Of a DNA stretch of 64,000 bases, positions 23,036-35,345 are shown one piece after another. The stretch lies in NCBI GenBank assembly GCA_008638375.1, contig CM018041.1, positions 15,333,716-15,397,715 on the forward strand, written 5' to 3'. Position 1 is the first letter of the stretch; every line of letters starts with the position of its first letter. This stretch comes from Nyssa sinensis (lineage: Eukaryota; Streptophyta; Magnoliopsida; Cornales; Nyssaceae). The position numbers and the translations under genes are program-made. Below the pieces are notes generated by a model. That model ran no database searches and was not told the origin of the DNA. It worked only from the letters and a program-made list of their open reading frames with translations.

Positions 23036-23115
23036 AATGTCCAATGGCTTTATAGTCGAGTGATATAACTTTAACATTTTCATAGGAAATGTCAAGAGTT
23101 CAATACTCGTTTGTG
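23036..23115 (+). repeat. tRNA-like (SINE-like) promoter remnant
   Basis: TGGCTTTATAGTCGAGTGATAT resembles a tRNA A-box region and AGAGTTCAATACTCG resembles a B-box, about 45 bases apart. This spacing fits the 5' head of a tRNA-derived SINE. No clover-leaf with a full acceptor stem could be drawn, so it is not called a tRNA gene. Confidence 0.35.
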
Positions 23116-23142
23116 GCAAGGACAAGAGATTTAAGTTTCATC

Positions 23143-23332
23143 CAATGGCGGACCTAGCTTATAGAGTTCGGGGGTAAAAATATAAAGTTAAAATTTAAAG
23201 GGACTTTATATAGAAATGTGAAACTTGTAATTTTTTAAAAAGTTTGTTTAAAAAATAGAGATAAAAAATACAAATTTCAAAACTTTGAAGGCGCCATAGG
23301 CCCTCCCAGGCTTACCTGTAGGTCCGCCATTG
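23143..23332. mobile_element. MITE with 14-bp perfect terminal inverted repeat CAATGGCGGACCTA
   Basis: The left end CAATGGCGGACCTA is exactly reverse-complemented at the right end. Flanking octamers GTTTCATC and ATCTCATC agree at six of eight positions, so an aged 8-bp duplication is possible. No coding capacity. Confidence 0.65.
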
Positions 23333-23583
23333 ATCTCATCTATGGATTGGGCATGGAGGATATGGGTTAGTTGCCTCACCATTGGGTTATGCCTCTTATC
23401 GGGCTGAAGGATCTGTAACTTGGCCCAATAGAAGCCTGTCGTTTCTTGGTCCAATCATGGACATGGGCCGGAACCCAACGGTCCAGCCCAATGTGCAAAT
23501 ATATTTCGTTTCGATGATGCAGAAAGAAAGTCAAGAGCAAGACCACCTACGTTTACACTGTATTTGATTGTAATCATGTTTAA

Positions 23584-23690
23584 GGGTTGTTTGGGGATGA
23601 CAGCAGCGGAATGAATAACATGGTAAAACCACATTTTCGCAGAAAGCAACTTTTTGTGGAAAGCACTTTGCTACGTCACTCCCAAACACC
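23584..23690. mobile_element. Tourist-like PIF/Harbinger MITE (107 bp)
   Basis: The left end GGGTTGTTTGGGGATGACA pairs with the reverse complement of the right end, GGTGTTTGGGAGTGACG. TAA flanks it on both sides (23581-23583, 23691-23693). Confidence 0.7.
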
Positions 23691-23693
23691 TAA

Positions 23694-24189
23694 TAAATCA
23701 TGTGGCCACAGTATTAATTTTTGTTGTGAGTCAATTAAATCAAATTAATAGGACTTTGAATTTTTAATTAAATTAAATTATTAATTTGAATAAAATTAAA
23801 AATCTTAATTATATTAGAAATAAAATAAATATATTTTATATATATGAGGTACTGAGTGCTGCATATGTGTGCCGTGAGAGGGTCTGTCAAAGAAGATAAA
23901 AAAATAAAAATGTAGACAAAGATTGATGTCCAATGGCCTTTCCGTTTCTTTTGTCTTTTTTTTTTTTTTGTCAATATATTTGATTTATCTTAATTTGAGT
24001 AGAGTACATTTGTTTTTCTCCTTTGCCATAGTAAACAGAGGGCGGAGATTCCTACAACAACTAGGACAAGGCTTCAGAACAGAAAGTATTAATTTATTTA
24101 TATATTTTTTTTATTACTAAGTACGATAATCAAATCAGTTCGGAGTCTTATTTGAAATGATAAATTTTTTTCTTTCTAAAATAATGATT
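23694..24189. other. AT-rich intergenic DNA, no gene recognised
   Basis: Only low-complexity open frames are present. Confidence 0.5.
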
Positions 24190-24655
24190 CAATTTTGGTA
24201 TAAGATGAAAGGATAACTAGAAAGGAAATGAAAGGATAACATTAGTTATGAGAGAAAATAATAGAGAGAAAAGGAGAATATAATCATTCTTCCATACTTA
24301 AATAACAAATGAGAGAAAGAAGAGATGATCCTCTTATCTTACTTGGAAATAACAGAATAAAGAAAGAAAATTTAAAAAATTATATACTTTTTTATTATTA
24401 TGTCCTAAGATAAATATGTCTTTTTTATTTATAATTTTAAAATTAAAATCATTATTATAAAAAATTCATTAAAAGACATTCTCTTTTCCCTCCATCTCCC
24501 TCTACTTTTAGGAAAAGAGTAAAATTGAAAAAATAATCTCTCCTTCATTCCCTTTCTTTTCCTTCTTTAATTTTAAACCAAGTAAGAAATAATCTCTCCT
24601 TCTTTCTCATTTCCTCTAATTTCTTTTCAAATCCTTTAAAATTGGATGTTTAAAT
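24190..24655. mobile_element. PIF/Harbinger-type MITE, copy 2 (diverged) of the 633-1126 family
   Basis: In order it shares GGATAACATTAGTTATGAGAG, ATAACAAATGAGAGAAAG, the CTTATCTTACTTGGAAATAA block, TGTCCTAAGATAAATATGTC, ATTCATTAAAA, and the right-hand TCTCTCCTTCTTTCTC pyrimidine tract with 633-1126. Ends are blurred by divergence and no target duplication could be fixed. Confidence 0.6.
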
Positions 24656-26329
24656 TTGCACATGTCTCGCACATGATCTTTTCCGTTGACGTTAAACGAC
24701 CAAGTGTGACAGGTGACTAAAAATTGAAATGTGAAATTAACAAAATTAAAAGAATAGAAATTAAAGTAAAGTAAAATTCAGAATGAAAAATGTAGGTTAC
24801 CCTAAATTTTATTCCACTAAATACAAGGCAAGATAATTCAAAACTCTGAGAAATTCAAAAGGGACAAAGGAGTCATGATGATTTTTCAAAAATCTTAATA
24901 TTATATTTTTTATTATTAATTTTGTCAAAATATTTTAACAAAATAGAAATTTACCTCCTAAATTTATTTATATATTCATTTGAGTCTTTTAAAATTTTAA
25001 TACATTTAATTTTCTTCCTAAGTTCGCCACTAATTAAAAAAAAAAAAAAAGAAGAAGGACATTTTAGACAAGGGAGGATCATTGAAGAAAGCTTTGGAAA
25101 AATCCTCCAAGATACTGGTACAAATATTGCAGACCATCCTTAGTCTTGTCCTCCAATATTATATGGTCAAATAAATCTATAATTAATTAATTCGTAAAAC
25201 AGTGGGTGATTTTTTTAATAGTTTGCTTTGAGGAATCCATGTCATTTTTGGGACTAAAATATTCCCCTTTTCCATCAACTTAGATGACAACAGTTGCCTA
25301 AGTTGTAAGGCGGTACAACAAAAACATATAATAATTTAGCGGTGCCGTCCCGGTGCTCACGTGAATCTCACCTATACTTTTATGTTTTTATAAGAAATTA
25401 ACTTATGAGTCAATATATAAAATATTTTCTTGAGCATATTATTGCAAAGGGATACATATATAAGCTATTGTAACATATATGATTCTCAGTAACATTTTAA
25501 GAGGATGATTAAGTAGACGGTAGAGAGGAATTAATAAATTTAACTTTTTAATATCGTCAAGTTGAAATTTAACAAATGTCATTTTTTTTAGAATTAATTC
25601 ATACGAGGAAAGCATTATTTATTGAATACCAAGTTATCAAAAAACAAATATATATATATATATATATATATAAATGTGTGTTTTTTAAATTTTTTTTTAG
25701 GATAGCGATGAAGGAAGAAAAAATTATTCTAAATGTATGCGTGTATGATATGAGAATTGAACTCTTATTTGTTATATGAAGAGAGAGATTTTAACCATCT
25801 CATTTCAATGTGTTTTCACAAAATATAATCATCCTTTAAACAGTTTAAAACTTTTTTAAAAACATCTTTTAATGAAAAAATATACTTTTAACTAGAAAAA
25901 TATAAACTTTTATACAATAGGAGTACTTTTTTAAATAACATGAGTTTGAAAAATAAGATTGGAACACGATTGATTTAAGGCAATTGAATTAAAATTGTGT
26001 GGGTTTAATTAAAAACTCAGTTTCGCGTTATCAATTTAGGCAACATTTTCAAACTATTCCTTGTGTAGAATTGCATTATGTATTAGTTCAGACAATATAT
26101 TATTTAATAGGTCTGAATTAGCACGTGATAGTGTGTCATTTTATTAATATTATACCATATGTGTTATAATTCATTAAAAAATATGAATTATAGGACATAG
26201 CATACCATTATTAAAAGATGATTAAAAAGTTGCACCATCACAATTGTGTGTCAATCTAATTGAACAATCAGTAAATTATATTGATTTCTTTTGAAATTTT
26301 TGACAATTACATATAGATATTTTTTTTAA
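24656..26329. other. AT-rich intergenic DNA, no gene; (AT)n at 25650-25671
   Basis: No credible open frame is present. A tRNA-like segment may lie on the minus strand around 25690-25800 (GAGTTCAATTCTC as a B-box), too degraded to annotate separately. Confidence 0.4.
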
Positions 26330-27160
26330 ATTTCTAAAATGACATTAACATTTTTTTTTATTGACTAATTACAAATACCTCTTATTCAACCCATTTTTTT
26401 TTTCGAAATGACAAAAGTGTCCTTTTCATCTTTTTTGTTACATATTTTTAATTTGTCAAATTTTTTTTAAAAAATTTCAAATAAATATTAATTAAAACAT
26501 TTGTTGGCTAAAACATATAAGCTATTTATCTCAAATTTATTTTTATATAAATAAAATAAAATAAAATATTAAAAAGTCCTTAAAATAAAATTTACAATCC
26601 AGAAAGTCTGATACATTTTTCTATCTAAAAGATTCAAAAAAGAAACTTTTAATACAAGAAAGTCTAATTGTTAATTTTCATCGTAATATCACTAAAAAAT
26701 ATTACTAATAATATTAAAATAGTTTTCAAAATACATTTTAAAAAATAATACTATAACATATATAAAATAACTTCTTCAATCCAAAAAAAACATAAAATTT
26801 TATGAATTGAAAATTTCATTTTTAAAATATATCTTAAAAATTATTTTAGTCTAATCATTAATATTTTTAACGGTGGTAAAATAAAAGTTAACAATTGAAA
26901 TTTTTTGTATTAAATTTCTTTTAGATTTTTTAGATAAAAAAATATGTATCATGAATTTTTTAGATTGAAAAATTTATTTTGGAGGATTTTTAATAATTTT
27001 CACAAATTCTTATAAAAAAAAAGTTAGAAAAAATTTTCAAAGTTGAAAAGTGTAAAAAAGAAAAATGAAATTGGAAGGGACACTTATGTCATTTTGAAAA
27101 AAAAATAAAATAAAATAAAAGTATTTTTAATTTGAAATAAAAATAAGGAAGTTTAATATG
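26330..27160. mobile_element. Long inverted-repeat (foldback) element, about 0.8 kb
   Basis: The left arm (CGAAATGACAAAAGTGTCC at about 26404, TCCTTAAAATAAAATTTAC near 26577, TCTATCTAAAAGATTC, AAACTTTTAATACAAG) is reverse-complemented in the right arm (GTATTAAATTTCTTTTAGA, TTAGATAAAAAAATATGTATC, GGGACACTTATGTCATTTTG near 27077-27096). The two arms are each roughly 350-400 bases and meet near 26770-26800. Long arms without coding sequence suggest a Mutator-like or foldback non-autonomous element. Part of the arm sequence recurs at 12110-12200 and 12400-12505. No target duplication was identified, so the ends are approximate. Confidence 0.6.
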
Positions 27161-27639
27161 ATTTTAAAAAACTTAATTTTTTTCTTTTTTGTAACTATAA
27201 AAAAACTCGAAAGAAACGATATTATTTATTTTGAATATTGGAGTTTAGACAAAGCAAATGCCCAAGTTGTAAGGAGGTTGTGGCACCCGACAAAGCAACC
27301 AAACAAGATTTTAAAATGGACCGGCAGGTGTACAAATTAAATAATGTTTCATATAATATAGTAAATTATGCTGACTTGTCTTGACTGTAACAAGCCCTAG
27401 TTGTATTTAAATTAAGAATAATTTAGTAGGTCCCACCTTCACTCTCATTGCAATAACATCCGTTGATAACTCGATCCACGGCTATAAGCCTGTAATGAAA
27501 TACCAATACCAGCCGTCCGTTCATCTTAATCCAAGTTGGATAACGACTAGAGACGAGAGTGCAATAATTCAAAACTCTGTGATCATCGATTAAAATTCGA
27601 CTTTAGTACTAGTAATTACAAAACAAAGTACCAAGCAAT
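27161..27639. other. Intergenic DNA, no gene recognised
   Basis: The open frame 27158-27340 has no family resemblance. 27400-27620 is less AT-rich but unidentified. Confidence 0.45.
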
Positions 27640-28330
27640 CTTTTAAAATTCGGATTAGACCGACTGGTTCAATCAGTTGAACTGTCGATCGGTTAATAAA
27701 ACGATCCGATTTAATTCATAAAATCGCTTATAGTTCAAAACCGTTCTAAAAAACAAAACTACTAAAACCGACCGATTGGACCAGTCGAACCGGGTGATCC
27801 GGTACTGGGTCACCGGTTCACACCGGTTCTTGTCTATATATGTTGCGTGTTAAATTTATTTTGGATTGTATTTAAAATTTTAAACCCTTAAAGTTTGAAA
27901 CTGCAGTATTATATATTTGTATCATGTGGTATTTTATTTTATTTTATGCATGATTATTAGTGTTTGTATCTTTTTTTTTTTCATGTAGTTGAAGACTAAA
28001 TTATTGTATTATACTTGAATTGGATGTTAAAATAATTTTTGTTATGGTCCTTGCAATTATGGAAGAATGGCAATAAAATTTCAACTTTCAACATTATAAT
28101 AAGGTATGCCTACTATATTTTTTTCATTTTTTTCTTGAAGTTTTACATATTAAGAAAATTCATATTTTGTAAATTTTTTTATACAATTTTTGTTTAATTT
28201 TTTAAATTTAAAATATCAATAATATGTATTATTAAATTTATTAATTATATAATTATGACATCACGATTTGATTTTGATTGACGTGACGGTTGAACCGATA
28301 ACCCGTAATCCGTATATTTTTTTTTTGTTT
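27640..28330. mobile_element. Probable non-autonomous DNA element with CCGGTT-type subterminal repeats
   Basis: Repeated motifs GACCGACTGGTTCAAT, CGATCGGTTAATAAAACG, ACCGACCGATTGGACCAG and CACCGGTTCACACCGGTTC crowd the left part, and GACGGTTGAACCGATAACCCG mirrors them near 28283-28303. Such crowding is typical of subterminal regions of plant hAT-like elements. No termini or target duplication were fixed. Confidence 0.35.
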
Positions 28331-29600
28331 AATAAACGGGTTGTGTCTAAAAATATTGATATCAAGTAGTGCTCTCACAAATATGGCAATTATATATACA
28401 TACATATATGAATGTATATATATTATTAATGTGTTGGTGCCCAGGTGGACGTAGACAGCATGACCTCATTCATTACGTTTGCTTTTACGTAGGTACCCCA
28501 TTTTATAATTCAGACGATACATATATATAAATATGAACTTAAAAAACTATATTTTAGAGTAACTAAATTCAACAAAGGCATGGGAGAGACTTGGAGACAT
28601 TTCATGGATTGGGTTGAACTTTAGTCCATTAGCTCTCATGACTCTAGTTGAATTAAACATTAACCCTTTTTAGAAATCATGATTTTCATTATTAGTATTA
28701 GTTTGTGAACATCAAATAATGATAATGGGAAATTATGAAAAGTTAAACAAGTTTATTATAATTTTTTTAATCCTAACTACTGAATTAAAATTGCAGATCA
28801 ATCATCTAATCAATAGATTCCTTTTGGAGAGGATGGGTTTTGCTTAAATGATGAGTCTCTTCCTTGGTGTAAAGATTGTTCTAAAACCATCCTCCTAATA
28901 ATCAAGTGAAAGCTGTATGGTTTATGTTTTAACTTTTGACTTATATCTTTAATCACTCGCACACGAATCTAGACGTTGTGCTGAAGAGAGGTGGATAAGT
29001 TAACTTTCTTATAATTAAAAATACATGAGAGTTTGAAAATTTATTAATCATTAAATTTATTAATTATTATTTTTTTTATATTTTCATTAACTATTAAGTA
29101 TTTTTTATATGTAAATTTTTTTAGTACAAAAATTAAACAACATATACAACTTTTTAATGACATTTTGATTTTTTATAAAATATATATATATAATATTCAA
29201 TTTAAGACATAAAAACTCCTAATAATGTTCTTTTCAAATAAACAAGCTGAGTTTTCTAATGTCATAGTTTTTTTTTCACTTACAATACATGATTGGGATA
29301 TATATATATATATAACTATTTTATTCTTTAATAATTAATATTGTAAATTTTTTTCCTTCTCAAAACGTATTAATTATTAAATAATAGAATTAATAAATAT
29401 CAAATATAAAACCAAGTTGGTTCCTTTAAAAAGTATTAATTATTAAAAATTATTAACTTATTGAATATTAATTATAAGATGGTCAATTCTATATATAAAT
29501 ATATAACAATGCGTCTTATCCGATAACCAAACAAGCCTTAGTGAATTATAAAATATTAAAAATAGATAAAAATAAATTAAGAAATACTATTGTAGGCATA
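28331..29600. other. AT-rich intergenic DNA, no gene; right end of a small TIR element near 29512-29540
   Basis: No credible coding frame. GCGTCTTATCCGATAACC followed by AAACAAGCCTTA at about 29513-29542 looks like a lone right end related to the 29601-30360 element. (AT)n tracts lie near 29183-29192 and 29300-29313. Confidence 0.4.
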
Positions 29601-30360
29601 GGCCATGTTTTGACGACGCGATAACAGAGTTAGATAGAATAAATGTTATCTTATCTCATGTTTGATTTATTCTATTAGATTAGATATTTATAACTTATCC
29701 CAAGTGGATGATGGTATTAGAATTATCTCATTCCACTGGAATAAATTTACAATGCCACGTCATAAAAAAATTTACAATTTTGTAATAAAGAGAGATGAAG
29801 ATATCGAAGACTCAAGTTAAAAAATCAGATTTTTTTCCTTGTTTTCATTGTTCAAATTTTTTTTATATGTTTTAGATTTTTTAATGTATTTTTCGTATCA
29901 ATAAATTAACTATTTTATATATATATATATATGTATGCATTTAATCATTGATTTGGATGATTCTTAACAATACGGATCATGATTTTTTTTTTGTCATCTC
30001 GAAAGTGAGAGACTATTATATTTTGAATAATGTTTTCACAGTCACATTTTAAAATATTGTGATTTGATTATTAAATTTTGTAATTGATTTGTGAATAAAA
30101 TTTTAATTTTAGATATTTGCAAAAAAATTTAAATGACTTTCGTAAAAATAATTTTTGAAGATCGAATTTTATATCCTAACTTTACATCCGGTAGGCGCTC
30201 AGACATAGAAATGTGATATAATAACATATGCAAGTCTTTTATCCAGGTCAGTTATAAATACTAGATTGAAATATTTAATATCCCACAAGACTTTATGACC
30301 TATTCGATCTAACTATATCTTATCCAATCCTGTCTTCTTATCCAGTCGTCTAAACAAGGC
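29601..30360. mobile_element. Non-autonomous DNA transposon with imperfect TIRs (760 bp)
   Basis: The left end GGCCATGTTTTGACGACGCG pairs with the reverse complement of the right end, GCCTTGTTTAGACGACTGG, and both continue into ATAACAGAGTTAGATAG / ATAAGAAGACAGGATTGG. TA flanks both sides. No transposase frame is present. Superfamily uncertain (PIF/Harbinger or Tc1/mariner-like). Confidence 0.55.
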
Positions 30361-32063
30361 TATAAGATTGTAAATGAGTTGAGTCAAGTCTAACCAAGCA
30401 ATGTGTTGTTAAAGCTTGACTTATTAAAATAAATGAGTATTAAATTGTAATAAGTTTGACTTTTTAATTCTCAAGTCGATTTTGAACGAGTTTTTAATTG
30501 AGCTGATTGTGAACCGAGCTCAAGTGACTTGATATTTTATATAGTATTATACTATTTATTACTTTATTAAGTCAAGTTCAAACTTGAACTCAATAAATTA
30601 ACAAGTTTCAAAATATATTCAAGTTTGACTTATTTAGTCTTACAAGCTAAGTTTAAACGAATTTCTAACCGAATTAATTATGAATAGAATTCGAGTAACT
30701 TAATTCGATTTATAATCATATATATATATATATACACACGTACGTATTATTTATGCATATTTATACATATATGCGAATGTAGTGTGTAAAATATGTCCTT
30801 AAACTCTCAATTCAATTGTCTCAACTAACTCCTTGGAGTTAATACTGATTAGGAAACACCTTACTTATTACTTATATATATAGAAAAAAACTTATATATA
30901 TATATATAAATATACTTATTACTTATATATAAGGGAAAGATGTAACATATACTAGTTTTTTTTTTTATCGCAATCTTCCAATCAAATTAATTTTATTGTT
31001 ATTCCAATCTTAGAAAACCTAAAGCCTATTCTTTCACGTCATTGAATCTATAAATAGCATGTCTTTGACTAAGCATGTATTTTTGACTAAATTTTTTCAA
31101 ACAAGTAAAATGAAATTTGAAAAATGCATTAAAATTAAAATATAAAGTCTTACACTTTATTGAATTTATAAGGGCAGTGTCTTTGACTAAACACATTTAA
31201 AATAAAATTTGTAAAATGTATTAAATAAAATATAAATAGTTGTGTGGGACAGTTTCTTTAAACTCACAAAAAAATGTGTTTTGAAAAATTAGCTGTTTTC
31301 ATAATATATTTTTGTGTATTTTGAATTTTTTTAATAATTTGACTAAACACATTTTCTAAAACAATACTACAAATCACAAAAATTCTCAAAATGGTCTCTA
31401 AAATAGCAAATATTCTTAAATTGTGTTTGTGATATGAAATTTGGGTCTTACACTTATATTAGTTATAATTAGAGAAATCAATTCAAAAATTAAATTAATT
31501 TTTTTTTAATTTTAATCAATTCTAAATTTAAAACCCTAATTCGCAATACCAAACTGGTAAGTCAATAAATTATTGTATGGCTCGGGATGTATGGTCTCGA
31601 TCAATCGATTTGTTATGAGTTTTTAGAAGATAAAAAATAATTTTTGTATATATAATAATTCATGATTAGTCAAAATTATTGATTAAATTAATGTTATGAA
31701 TCATATAATAATTTCTCAAGCAAGTCACCAAACAATGACATGGAGTTATTTGATTGGATGAAGTAAAAGCTTTCAATAGACGCAATTGCATAGAATAAAG
31801 GCTTTCAGCTTCCATCAAAGCACGTGCGGTGGAAGACTACGCCTAAATACTCCACGTGGTGATAAATGACTGGGCAAGGAAAATGGTTGGTAAAGTAGTA
31901 GGTGATACAAGAAACACCAAACAAATATATCGTTAATTTATCCTGATATGAGACATAATTAGAAAACGGTAAAGTAAAGATATTTTGAGATATTTCAAGT
32001 TTTCACATCAATGTCACGATCGTTTGGGTGTGCCATGTGTAGTCGGTGGATCTTACAAATGGT
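30361..32063. other. AT-rich intergenic DNA, no gene recognised
   Basis: 30365-30715 contains repeated CAAGTTTGACTT/AACTTGAACTCAATAA motifs in both orientations, typical of a decayed MITE, without clear ends. The remainder has no open frame of note. Confidence 0.45.
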
Positions 32064-32345
32064 GGAAGTTATTTCGAATTTTTTATCCGACTTAGGTCCT
32101 TTGAAAAGTTGTTGATTCGATTTAAGAATATTTTAACTTATCTTTTATACATATATTTCTTTTACAAAGTGTATAAGTGAACTTAGACGTTTTTATTTTT
32201 TATTTTTTTTTTTTGTTAAAGTCGTGTTAATCTTAGACGTCTTTAAAAAATATTTTAATCTTATTCATTTTTAATTAACTTAAATAAACTCGTATAAATC
32301 TTAAACGCTTTTAAAAAGACGTATAATTTTAGATGCCTTTTAAAG
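32064..32345 (+). repeat. Left terminal inverted repeat of the KCS-carrying element
   Basis: Reverse-complement match to 37735-38005, with indels in the poly-T part and a spacer of unmatched sequence near 32120-32185. Confidence 0.75.
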
Positions 32346-32405
32346 GCACCTTTTAGAAGCGTCTAAGTCTTTCTATCTCTTTCTATTTCTTTTCAATTTC
32401 CTCTT

Positions 32406-32410
32406 AAACG
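32406..32410. repeat. Copia target-site duplication, left (AAACG)
   Basis: AAACG directly before the LTR start TGTTAGAG; repeated at 37187-37191. Confidence 0.8.
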
Positions 32411-32633
32411 TGTTAGAGATATTAGCTGTACATAATATTTGATTATGATTTGATTTAGATTATTTGATTAGGATTTGATTTGATTTAGATGATTTGATTT
32501 AGTTGTAGATAATCTGGGATTATGATTTGATTTGATTTTTTGTACAAGATATATATATATATATATATATACCCATACTGATCAATGGAAAATCTGTGCC
32601 ATATTCTTTTATATTTTCAAGTGTATTCTATTA
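32411..32633 (+). repeat. 5' LTR of copia element 1 (223 bp)
   Basis: It runs from TGTTAGAGATATTAGC to GTGTATTCTATTA. It contains repeated GATTTGATTTAGATTATTT units and an (AT)n tract. Confidence 0.88.
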
Positions 32634-32645
32634 TGGTATTAGAGC
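32634..32645 (+). other. Primer-binding site of copia element 1
   Basis: TGGTATTAGAGC directly follows the LTR; it matches plant initiator-Met tRNA with one change. Confidence 0.85.
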
Positions 32646-33093
32646 GTATATATATTTTTTTCTGCATCACTCCCTCTGCTCTCTACTGAACCGATTATAT
32701 CAGCCCGCGGCTTCTATCACACACATCGTGTTGCAGCCCCTCAGTCCTCTATCTTCTTCTGATTAGATCAACAGAAGATTGCAATCCCAGCCCCAAGAGG
32801 GTCCCACATTTCTTTGCTTTTCCAATTTTTTTTTCCAATCAAGCAATCAGAAACATGCAATCTCCACCATTCCTTTAGGTTTGGATTTTTTTTTAATTCT
32901 TCTTTTTCTTGCAACAGGCCCATACGTCCTCACTCCCTCTTTTTCTCTAGCCCGGGCCCCACCGTATTTGCTTTCTTTTCCTTATTTTTTTTGGTCTATC
33001 TACAGCACTAGGGCCCCGCATCTTCTCTTCACTTCAGCCCTCACGTTGCTTGGAGATTGAAAAAAAAAAAAAATCAGAGTTTTGCTTGCCACC

Positions 33094-34050
33094 ATGAACA
33101 CTCAAAACTCTTCAGCCCCTGCTGTTACTACTCCCACCATACTCCTCACCAATGATGCCAACCCAGCCCTCATTGCCATCAATGTTTCTGCCCAAGTCCC
33201 TCTTAAATTAACCTCTACCAATTATACCTCCTGGAAACTTCAATTTCAAACCCTTCTCGTTGGCTATGATCTTATTGGCTACATTGATGGTACCAAACCT
33301 TGCCCACCCGAAACTCTCGCAGCCAATCAAACCACTCAACTGAACCCGGCTTATACTTTCTGGATTCGTCAAGATCAACTTATACTTAATGCTATTATTG
33401 GCTCAATGTCCCCCACTCTCATTCCTTTCATTGCTCGTGCCAACACCTCTCGTCAAGCTTGGACGATTCTTGCTAACACATATGCTCAGCCCTCTTGTGG
33501 CCGGATCAAACAAGTTAAAGGTCACCTCAAAAATCCTATCAAAGGTTCTTAGAGTATCACTGATTTTCTCCAATCTGTCAAAGCCCGCGCCGATGAACTT
33601 GCACTTCTTGGCGTCCCTATGGACGATGATGATCTCATAGAAAAAATTCTTGATGGTCTTGGTAGTGATTACAAAGACCTAGTCCATGTCGTTCACGCTC
33701 GTGACACCCCCATTACCTTTGATGAGCTTCATGAAAAACTACTCACTTTTGAAGCCCATTTGCAAGAAAAGAAGCCTGATCAGTCTTATCTCCCAACCTC
33801 TGCTAATCTTGCTCATCGCACAATTTCCAGCTCCCGTCCGTCTTCGATCACCACCCAATCACCCCATTTTGGCCCCACCAACACTGGGTGGCGTCCATCT
33901 TCCACCAACACCTGGCGCCCCTCTCCAGGCCCGCATCAGCCTCGAGGTGATCGACCACCACCACGAACATATCTTGGCTACTGTCAGATTTGTGGTATTC
34001 AAGGTCATACTGCAAAACGGTGCCCTTTGATTTCACCTTGTACCGAATGA
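33094..34050 (+). pseudogene. Copia gag with one nonsense codon
   Basis: The start is the ATG at 33094 (MNTQNSSAPAVTT). The frame carries KLTSTNYTSWKLQFQTLL, GYDLIGYIDGT, FWIRQDQLILNAIIGS and, after a TAG at 33550-33552, SITDFLQSVKARADELALLG, the gag core of copia elements (UBN2-type). A CCHC knuckle CQICGIQGHTAKRCP closes it at about 34013. The frame ends at 34050 in sequence that should lead into protease. Confidence 0.88.
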
Positions 34051-34149
34051 TTCGTCCTTCTTACCTCGCCTTCTGCCCACTCGTTCTACTGCCCCGTGGC
34101 AACCTCGGGCTCATTTGTGACATCACCTTGCTTTCTCTGGTGTCAAGAC

Positions 34150-35345
34150 CACTTCGTCCAAGTGGCATCATAGATTAGGTCATCCCGCTTTTTCTATTCT
34201 TAAACATGTTGCGTCTCATTATAAATTAGATTTGTCGTCTTCCATTTCGCCTCACTTTTCATGTAATGCATGTCACTGCAATAAAAGTCACAAATTACCA
34301 TTTTCTACTACTTCTATTGTCTCAACCAAACCTCTCGAAATTCTCTTTTCTGATGTGTGGACTTCCCCAATCCTCTCCCATGATGGCTTCAAATACTATG
34401 TTATCTTTGTTTACCACTATACCAAATATATCTGGATTTATCCATTCAAGCACAAATCAGGATGTTCATGATATCTTTATCCACTTCAAAACCATTGTTG
34501 AAAACTATTTTAACCGAAAAATCATAACCCTTTATTCTGATAATGGTGGTGAATATATTGGTCTTGCTTCTTACTTAGCCACTCATGATATTTCTCATCT
34601 CACCACTCCACCTCACACACCAGAACATAATGGTTTTTCTGAACGACGTCACTGTCACATCGTCGAAACTAGGTCTCACCCTTCTCTCTCATGCTTCTCT
34701 TCCTTTAATTTTTTGGTCTCATGCCTTCACTACTGCTGTCTACCTCATCAATCTTATGCCCATTCCCACACTCAATTTCTCTTCCCTGTTTGAAAAGATT
34801 TTTGGTACTCCTCCCAACTACTCTAAACTTAGGGTCTTTGGTTGCCTTTGCTACCCCTGGCTTCGGCCTTATTATTCTCACAAACTCGACTCTCGCTTCA
34901 CTCCCTGTGTCTTTCTTGGCTACTCTCTTACCCAAAGTGCTTACTTGTGTTATGATCCTTTTACCGCCAAAATGTTTATCTCTCGTCATGTCCAGTTTGT
35001 TGAGTCTGTTTTTTCGTTCTCCTCTCTTCACACCCAATTACCTCGTCCTCAACCACAAACTGTTTCCACCTGGATCCCGCCACCTATACATCTTCCCTCC
35101 TTTAATACTCCGACTCGGTCACTCTCCAATCCATCTCACGGCCAGTCTCTTTCGATGCCCTCAAGCGATGTTCCGACGCCCCCTGCTCTACCTGCACCCT
35201 CGTCCACTTCGATACCTCCACCTCCTTCTTCCCCCGCCTTACCCCCTCCTTTACCTCACTCATCTGCTCCCCCCATCCATCCTACCGAACCAGTCGTCCC
35301 ACCCTCTCTTCCCCTCCCCCCACACCTCACAACACTCATCCTATG
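34150..35345 (+). pseudogene. Copia pre-integrase and integrase, frameshifted
   Basis: The protease that should precede this part is absent: only about 100 bases separate the gag knuckle from KWHHRLGHPAFSILKHV. The core follows in three frames: first aspartate in LFSDVWTSP, second in LYSDNGGEY, glutamate in HTPEHNGFSERR. Frame changes fall near 34455 and 34670. A proline/serine-rich spacer (35040-35330) lies downstream, as usual before the polymerase. Confidence 0.82.
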
